A stretch of 64,000 bases of DNA, taken from positions 25,676-89,675 of the forward strand of contig CAZXCK010000002.1 of assembly GCA_964639225.1 (NCBI GenBank), read 5' to 3'. The stretch is from CAZXCK01 sp964639225 (GTDB lineage: Bacteria; Chloroflexota; Anaerolineae; Aggregatilineales; Phototrophicaceae). Under the pieces are notes generated by a model, which saw only the letters and a list, made by a program, of their open reading frames with translations, made no database searches and was not told the origin of the DNA. Positions within the stretch are counted from its first letter, which is position 1; each line of letters starts with the position of its first letter. The position numbers and the translations under genes are program-made. This document shows positions 60,357-64,000 of the stretch, in pieces.

Positions 60357-61426
60357 TGCCAGCCACACTGACGATCCCCGGCGCAGTGGACCCCCATGTA
60401 CACCTGCGTGGGATGGCGTGGGCGCACAAAGGCACCTTCTCCAGTGAGACCGCCGCCGCTGCGGCTGGAGGTTACTGGGCTGTGCTGGATATGCCCAACA
60501 CCACCCCACCCACCGTCGACCGGGCCGCGCTGGATCGCAAACTGGAAGATATCAGCACACAGGCCATATGCGACTGGGGCGTGTACTTCTGTGCAGCGGC
60601 GTCCGGCAACTGGGATGAGTATCCGCAAGTCATCGACGATGTATGCGGCGTCAAGATGTTCAACAACTCGACCACCGGCAATCTGCTGATCGAAGATCAG
60701 ACCGTGCGTGACGCGCACTACGCTCACTGGCCAGGGAGCAAAATCTTCGCCAATCATGCCGAAAATCAGACACTCGACGCTGTTCTGGAACTGGTGCGCC
60801 ACTACCGTAAGCCGACGCACATCGTCCACGTCTGCACGGCTTACGAAGTCGAGCGCATCGCTGCCGCCAAAGCAGAAGATCTGCCGGTTACCGCTGGCGT
60901 GTGCCCGCATCACCTGTGGCTGACAGAGCGCGATGTCGATCACCTGGGCAGTCTGGGCTGGATGAAGCCCTCGCTCAAGACGCAGGCCGACCAGGACGCC
61001 TTATGGCAGGCGCTTCAGGATGGCATCATCGACGTGGTCGAGTCCGACCATGCCCCGCACACCCTGGCCGAGAAGACCGCCGAGCCACCGCCCTATGGCG
61101 TGCCCGGCCTGGAGACGACACTGCCACTCCTGTGTACGGCACTGCGCGAAGGCCGCCTGACAGCCGAACGCATCGTCGAGCTGGTGGCAGACAATCCGCG
61201 CCACATCTTCGGCCTGAGCTGCCCACCAGATACGTACACCGTCATCGACCTGGACGCCAGCTACACCATCGAGCGCGCCAACCTGCATACCTTGTGCGGC
61301 TGGTCACCGTTTGAGGGGATGCGCGTCTATGGCAAGGTCCGCGAAACCTGGATTCGCGGGCACAAGGTTTACGACGGCGAGCAGATACTCGTCGAACCGG
61401 GGTTTGGTCGTAATGTCTGCGTCTGA
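60356..61426 (+). CDS. pyrC: Dihydroorotase
   Basis: It cyclises carbamoyl aspartate. The 356 residues start with the metal-binding DPHVHLR, then GGYWAVLDMPNTTP, CGVKMF (Lys of the possible carbamate), HAENQTLD, HIVHVCT, and the catalytic DHAPHT. The order is that of a metal-dependent dihydroorotase. It overlaps pyrB by one base and pyrD by 14. The chain is somewhat shorter than the 420-residue class I enzymes, and the class needs alignment. Confidence 0.92.
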   Translation: MPATLTIPGAVDPHVHLRGMAWAHKGTFSSETAAAAAGGYWAVLDMPNTTPPTVDRAALDRKLEDISTQAICDWGVYFCAAASGNWDEYPQVIDDVCGVKMFNNSTTGNLLIEDQTVRDAHYAHWPGSKIFANHAENQTLDAVLELVRHYRKPTHIVHVCTAYEVERIAAAKAEDLPVTAGVCPHHLWLTERDVDHLGSLGWMKPSLKTQADQDALWQALQDGIIDVVESDHAPHTLAEKTAEPPPYGVPGLETTLPLLCTALREGRLTAERIVELVADNPRHIFGLSCPPDTYTVIDLDASYTIERANLHTLCGWSPFEGMRVYGKVRETWIRGHKVYDGEQILVEPGFGRNVCV

Positions 61427-62564
61427 AATGCTGCGGGCCAGCCTGCTCAGGACAGCGTCCCTACTTTACACCACAGCCCGCCCGCTGATCTTCAGCCGTT
61501 CCGCGCAGCAGACCCATCACGATATGCTGGCGCTGCTGGCTCGCCTCGACGCGGGTGACGCGGCCTGTGAGGCATTGACTTTGCTCAACCAGTACGCCTT
61601 CAAGTTGCAGCCAATCATCGCTGGCGGTGTGGATTTACCCTACCCGCTGATGCTGGCCGCCGGTTTTGTCAAAGGTCACGGCTTCGACTCAGAGACAGCC
61701 GCGCTCCACGTCGTCCATAATGGCACCAATATTATGCCGGGCTGGCGCAGTGTCCCGGCACTGCTGGGGCCAGTCGAATTTGGCTCGTTCACACGCTGGC
61801 CGCGCACCGGCAACCCCGGGACAGTCGTCTGGCGTGACGTACCCACACGCTCGACACAGAACCGTGTCGGTCTCAGGAATCCAGGCGCGGCGGCGGCAGC
61901 GGCGTTTCTCAAAGCACGCCAGAACCAGCTACCCCTTGTCTATGGGATCAACATCGCCACCACTCCAGGCATTGACGACCTGGACGAAGAGAACCAGCAT
62001 GTCCAGGAATCGCTGCTGGCCTTTCTGGCCAACGGCGTGTTTCCGTCATGGTTCACATTGAATCTAAGCTGTCCCAACACCGAAGACGATCCACAAAACC
62101 GGCAGACAGCCGCCCAGGCACAACTCCTGTGTCGCACTGCTGTCAACACGCTGCGCGAGTACCGCGCTACCGCCGGGCGCGAAATCCCACTGTGGGTTAA
62201 AGTCAGTCCTGGGCTGGCCGCCGCTCAGTACAAAGTGCTCATGGATACCTTCGCCGAAACCGGCGTACGCGCCGTCGTGGCGACCAACACGCTAGGCAGT
62301 CCCGCCCCAGACCAGCCAACACTAATCGCTGGCATAGGTGGAGGACGCCTGCACAAGCAGGCTGTCGATGCAGTACGACAGTTGCGTGTCATCCAGCAGC
62401 AAAGTGAGCTGCCAGTTGATATAATCGGCTGCGGTGGCGTGCAGGACCCAGTCAGCTACCAGCGTTTCCAGCTAGACGGCGCGGTCGCGGCGCAGTACTG
62501 GTCGGCGCTGGTGTTTCGTGGTCCACTGGCAGCGGCGGCCATTCTGAACGAGACACACATATAA
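61413..62564 (+). CDS. pyrD: Dihydroorotate dehydrogenase
   Basis: It oxidises dihydroorotate to orotate with FMN. The 383 residues have an N-terminal helical segment (about 10-45) with ARPLIFSRSAQQTHHDML, as in membrane-associated class 2 enzymes, then LMLAAGFVKG, RNPGAAAAAAFL, and NLSCPNT. KVSPGL, ATNTLG and IIGCGGVQDPVSY follow. The base position is Cys (class 1-like) where class 2 has Ser. ATG 61413 lies inside the pyrC end; the longer frame from 61311 is an out-of-context extension through pyrC. It is in operon order between pyrC and pyrE. Confidence 0.92.
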   Translation: MSASEMLRASLLRTASLLYTTARPLIFSRSAQQTHHDMLALLARLDAGDAACEALTLLNQYAFKLQPIIAGGVDLPYPLMLAAGFVKGHGFDSETAALHVVHNGTNIMPGWRSVPALLGPVEFGSFTRWPRTGNPGTVVWRDVPTRSTQNRVGLRNPGAAAAAAFLKARQNQLPLVYGINIATTPGIDDLDEENQHVQESLLAFLANGVFPSWFTLNLSCPNTEDDPQNRQTAAQAQLLCRTAVNTLREYRATAGREIPLWVKVSPGLAAAQYKVLMDTFAETGVRAVVATNTLGSPAPDQPTLIAGIGGGRLHKQAVDAVRQLRVIQQQSELPVDIIGCGGVQDPVSYQRFQLDGAVAAQYWSALVFRGPLAAAAILNETHI

Positions 62565-62592
62565 ACCGTGCAGATCATCTGAAGGCAAACCT

Positions 62593-63243
62593 GTGGAAAT
62601 TCATCGAGTCAGCGATACGGTCGCGCGCATTTTGCTTGAGATCGGGGCGGTGCGCTTCACCCCGGACGAGCCAATCACCTTCAAATCAGGCATTCGCTCA
62701 CCGATCTATGTAGATAATCGTGTGCTTCCATACTGGCCCCAGCACTGGCGGCGGGTCATCGTCGGCTTTCTGGCAAGCATCGAAGCGCACGGACTGGATT
62801 TTGACGTGATTGCCGGGATCGAGACCGCTGGCATTCCACACAGTGCGGCGCTGGCCTATACCATGCACAAGCCATCAGTTTTTGTGCGCAAAGAAGCAAA
62901 AGCCCACGGCACACAAAGCCGCATCGAAGGTGGCAGCGTCAAAGGTCGCCGTGTACTGCTGGTCGAAGACCTGATTACCACCGGCGGCAGCAGTCTATCG
63001 GGCATCGAGGCATTGCGCAGCGACGGCGCTGTTGCTGAGGACTGCATCGCCATCGTCAGTTATGGTTTCAGCGAAACCGTCGAGCGCTTCACCGAGGCCG
63101 GCACCCGTCTACTCACCCTGACATCCTTCACCAGGATTCTGGCACAGGCGACGGCTCGTGAGATACTTAACCCAGACGAAGCAGCCACTATCAGCGACTG
63201 GCTCAGTGACCCGCACGGATGGGCCGAACGGCAGGGGAAATAA
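62593..63243 (+). CDS. pyrE: Orotate phosphoribosyltransferase
   Basis: The enzyme joins orotate and PRPP to form OMP. The 216 residues show FKSGIRSPIYVDNR, AGIETAGIPHSAALAY, FVRKEAKAHGT and the PRPP-binding VLLVEDLITTGGSS. The start is GTG at 62593 with GAAGG seven bases upstream; no ATG is available at this position. It is followed two bases later by pyrF. Confidence 0.96.
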   Translation: MEIHRVSDTVARILLEIGAVRFTPDEPITFKSGIRSPIYVDNRVLPYWPQHWRRVIVGFLASIEAHGLDFDVIAGIETAGIPHSAALAYTMHKPSVFVRKEAKAHGTQSRIEGGSVKGRRVLLVEDLITTGGSSLSGIEALRSDGAVAEDCIAIVSYGFSETVERFTEAGTRLLTLTSFTRILAQATAREILNPDEAATISDWLSDPHGWAERQGK

Positions 63244-63245
63244 CC

Positions 63246-64000
63246 ATGCAAGCCATCGAAAAATACGAAGCCCGCGCCCGTGCCATCAATTCGCTGGTAT
63301 GCGTGGGCCTGGATAGCGACCACGAGCGATTGCCGCTGGAGTTCAGGCGGCAGGCGCTTCCTCAGTATGCCTTCAATCGGTGGATTATCCGCGAGACACA
63401 TGCCTTTGCCAGCGCCTACAAAATCAACACGGCCTTCTACGAAGCGCGTGGCGACCGGGGCATGAATGAAATGCATCTGACGGTGGATTATATTCGGGAA
63501 AAACACCCGGAAATTCTGACCATCTGCGATGCTAAGCGCGCCGACATCGGCAGCACCAATACCGGCTATGTCACCGCGATTTTCGACCACATGGGTTTCG
63601 ACGCGGTGACATTGCACCCCTATCTGGGCCGGGAAGCCCTGGCGCCATTCCTGGAACGCGCGGACCGCGCATGCATCATCCTGTGCCGTACTTCGAACCC
63701 GGGCGCTGGTGAACTCCAGGACCTGCTGGTGAATGACAAACCGCTGTGGCAGATCGTCGCCGAGCAGGTGCGCGATGAATGGAACACCACCGGCAACTGC
63801 ATGCTGGTCGCCGGTGCGACTTATCCGGATGAACTGGCACAGATTCGCGCGCTAATTGGCGACATGACGCTGCTGGTTCCGGGTGTGGGGGCACAGGGGG
63901 CCAGCGTCGAGGCCACTGTCAAAGCCGGCTTGAACCGTCACGGGCTGGGCATGATTGTCAATGCTTCGCGCAGCATTATCTGGGCAGAGACTCCGGCAGA
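63246..64000 (+). CDS. pyrF: Orotidine 5'-phosphate decarboxylase, type 2; runs off the window
   Basis: About 251 residues are visible; the 3' end lies outside. The catalytic segment CDAKRADIGSTNTGY is that of OMP decarboxylase, with the Asp-Lys-Asp array near residues 97-103. CVGLDSD near the start, HPYLGREAL, CRTSNPGAGELQ and LLVPGVGAQGASVE are type 2 features. ATG 63246 lies two bases after the pyrE stop. It is the last enzyme of UMP synthesis and completes pyrBCDEF. Confidence 0.95.
   Translation, partial: MQAIEKYEARARAINSLVCVGLDSDHERLPLEFRRQALPQYAFNRWIIRETHAFASAYKINTAFYEARGDRGMNEMHLTVDYIREKHPEILTICDAKRADIGSTNTGYVTAIFDHMGFDAVTLHPYLGREALAPFLERADRACIILCRTSNPGAGELQDLLVNDKPLWQIVAEQVRDEWNTTGNCMLVAGATYPDELAQIRALIGDMTLLVPGVGAQGASVEATVKAGLNRHGLGMIVNASRSIIWAETPA

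Noticed and set aside
1..64000. CRISPR arrays, insertion sequences, prophage or integrase genes
   Set aside because: No regularly spaced repeats, transposase, integrase or terminal inverted repeats were seen.

Overview
The window is a moderately GC-rich, gene-dense bacterial chromosome segment. It reads like a Chloroflexota genome of the Anaerolineae type. That assignment is an inference from three things: several secreted or membrane proteins combining LysM-like modules with long Thr/Pro linkers, a DUF2207 / SPFH / zinc-ribbon membrane operon, and a carbamoyltransferase beside a DUF5989 micro-protein. Two runs of N (49237-49246 and 50666-50765) show that it is a scaffold from a draft assembly or metagenome bin. 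I see no phage, insertion sequence, CRISPR array or rRNA. There is one tRNA gene, tRNA-Thr(CGT).

Layout. 1-3.4 kb: the end of an S41 peptidase, a STAS anti-anti-sigma factor and glgX, closed by a bidirectional terminator. 3.4-10.6 kb: gpmI (minus), rarA, an acetoacetate decarboxylase-like protein with a short-chain dehydrogenase, and a carbamoyltransferase set between two tiny membrane proteins. 10.6-16.9 kb: purH, tRNA-Thr, udk, then a T-box leader with a GUC (Val) specifier ahead of a methyltransferase gene and valS. 17-19.8 kb: two adjacent related proteins with LysM-like modules. 19.8-26.5 kb: mutL, a histidine kinase, a receiver/CpaE-like ATPase fusion, a sirtuin and a GAF histidine kinase. 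26.5-30.4 kb: an alcohol dehydrogenase-like gene and yajC-secD-secF (minus). 30.5-36.9 kb: a secreted protein, a NERD-like membrane protein and a four-gene minus-strand operon (DUF2207, membrane winged-helix/zinc ribbon, helical protein, SPFH protein). 37-44.8 kb: dgt, a Ser/Thr kinase, a LysM/TIM-barrel protein, a coiled-coil protein and selB. 44.8-47 kb: murA and a SAM hydroxide adenosyltransferase (minus). 47-50.6 kb: a his operon (hisL leader, hisH, hisA, hisF, hisI, hisE) and a truncated methyltransferase. 50.8-59.1 kb, minus strand: DsbA-like protein, S9 peptidase, GT39-like membrane protein, class III aminotransferase and pepA. 59.2-64 kb: a pyrBCDEF operon running off the window.

How the genes work together. 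The best functional blocks are the pyr operon, which covers de novo pyrimidine synthesis from carbamoyl aspartate to UMP, with udk as a salvage enzyme elsewhere in the window; the second half of histidine synthesis; and the SecD/SecF/YajC export accessory complex. The two most informative regulatory elements are a peptide-coding histidine attenuator (17-codon leader with three consecutive His codons, then a GC hairpin with a T6 tract) and a valine T-box. Amino-acid supply is therefore sensed by two different RNA mechanisms within 35 kb. The most system-like uncharacterised block is the DUF2207/zinc-ribbon/SPFH operon, which resembles the ydjGHI-type membrane-stress genes of Firmicutes but has no PspA gene here. 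MurA carries Asp in place of the fosfomycin-target Cys, and MutL has a degenerate endonuclease site. No wholly new defence or mobile system is evident.
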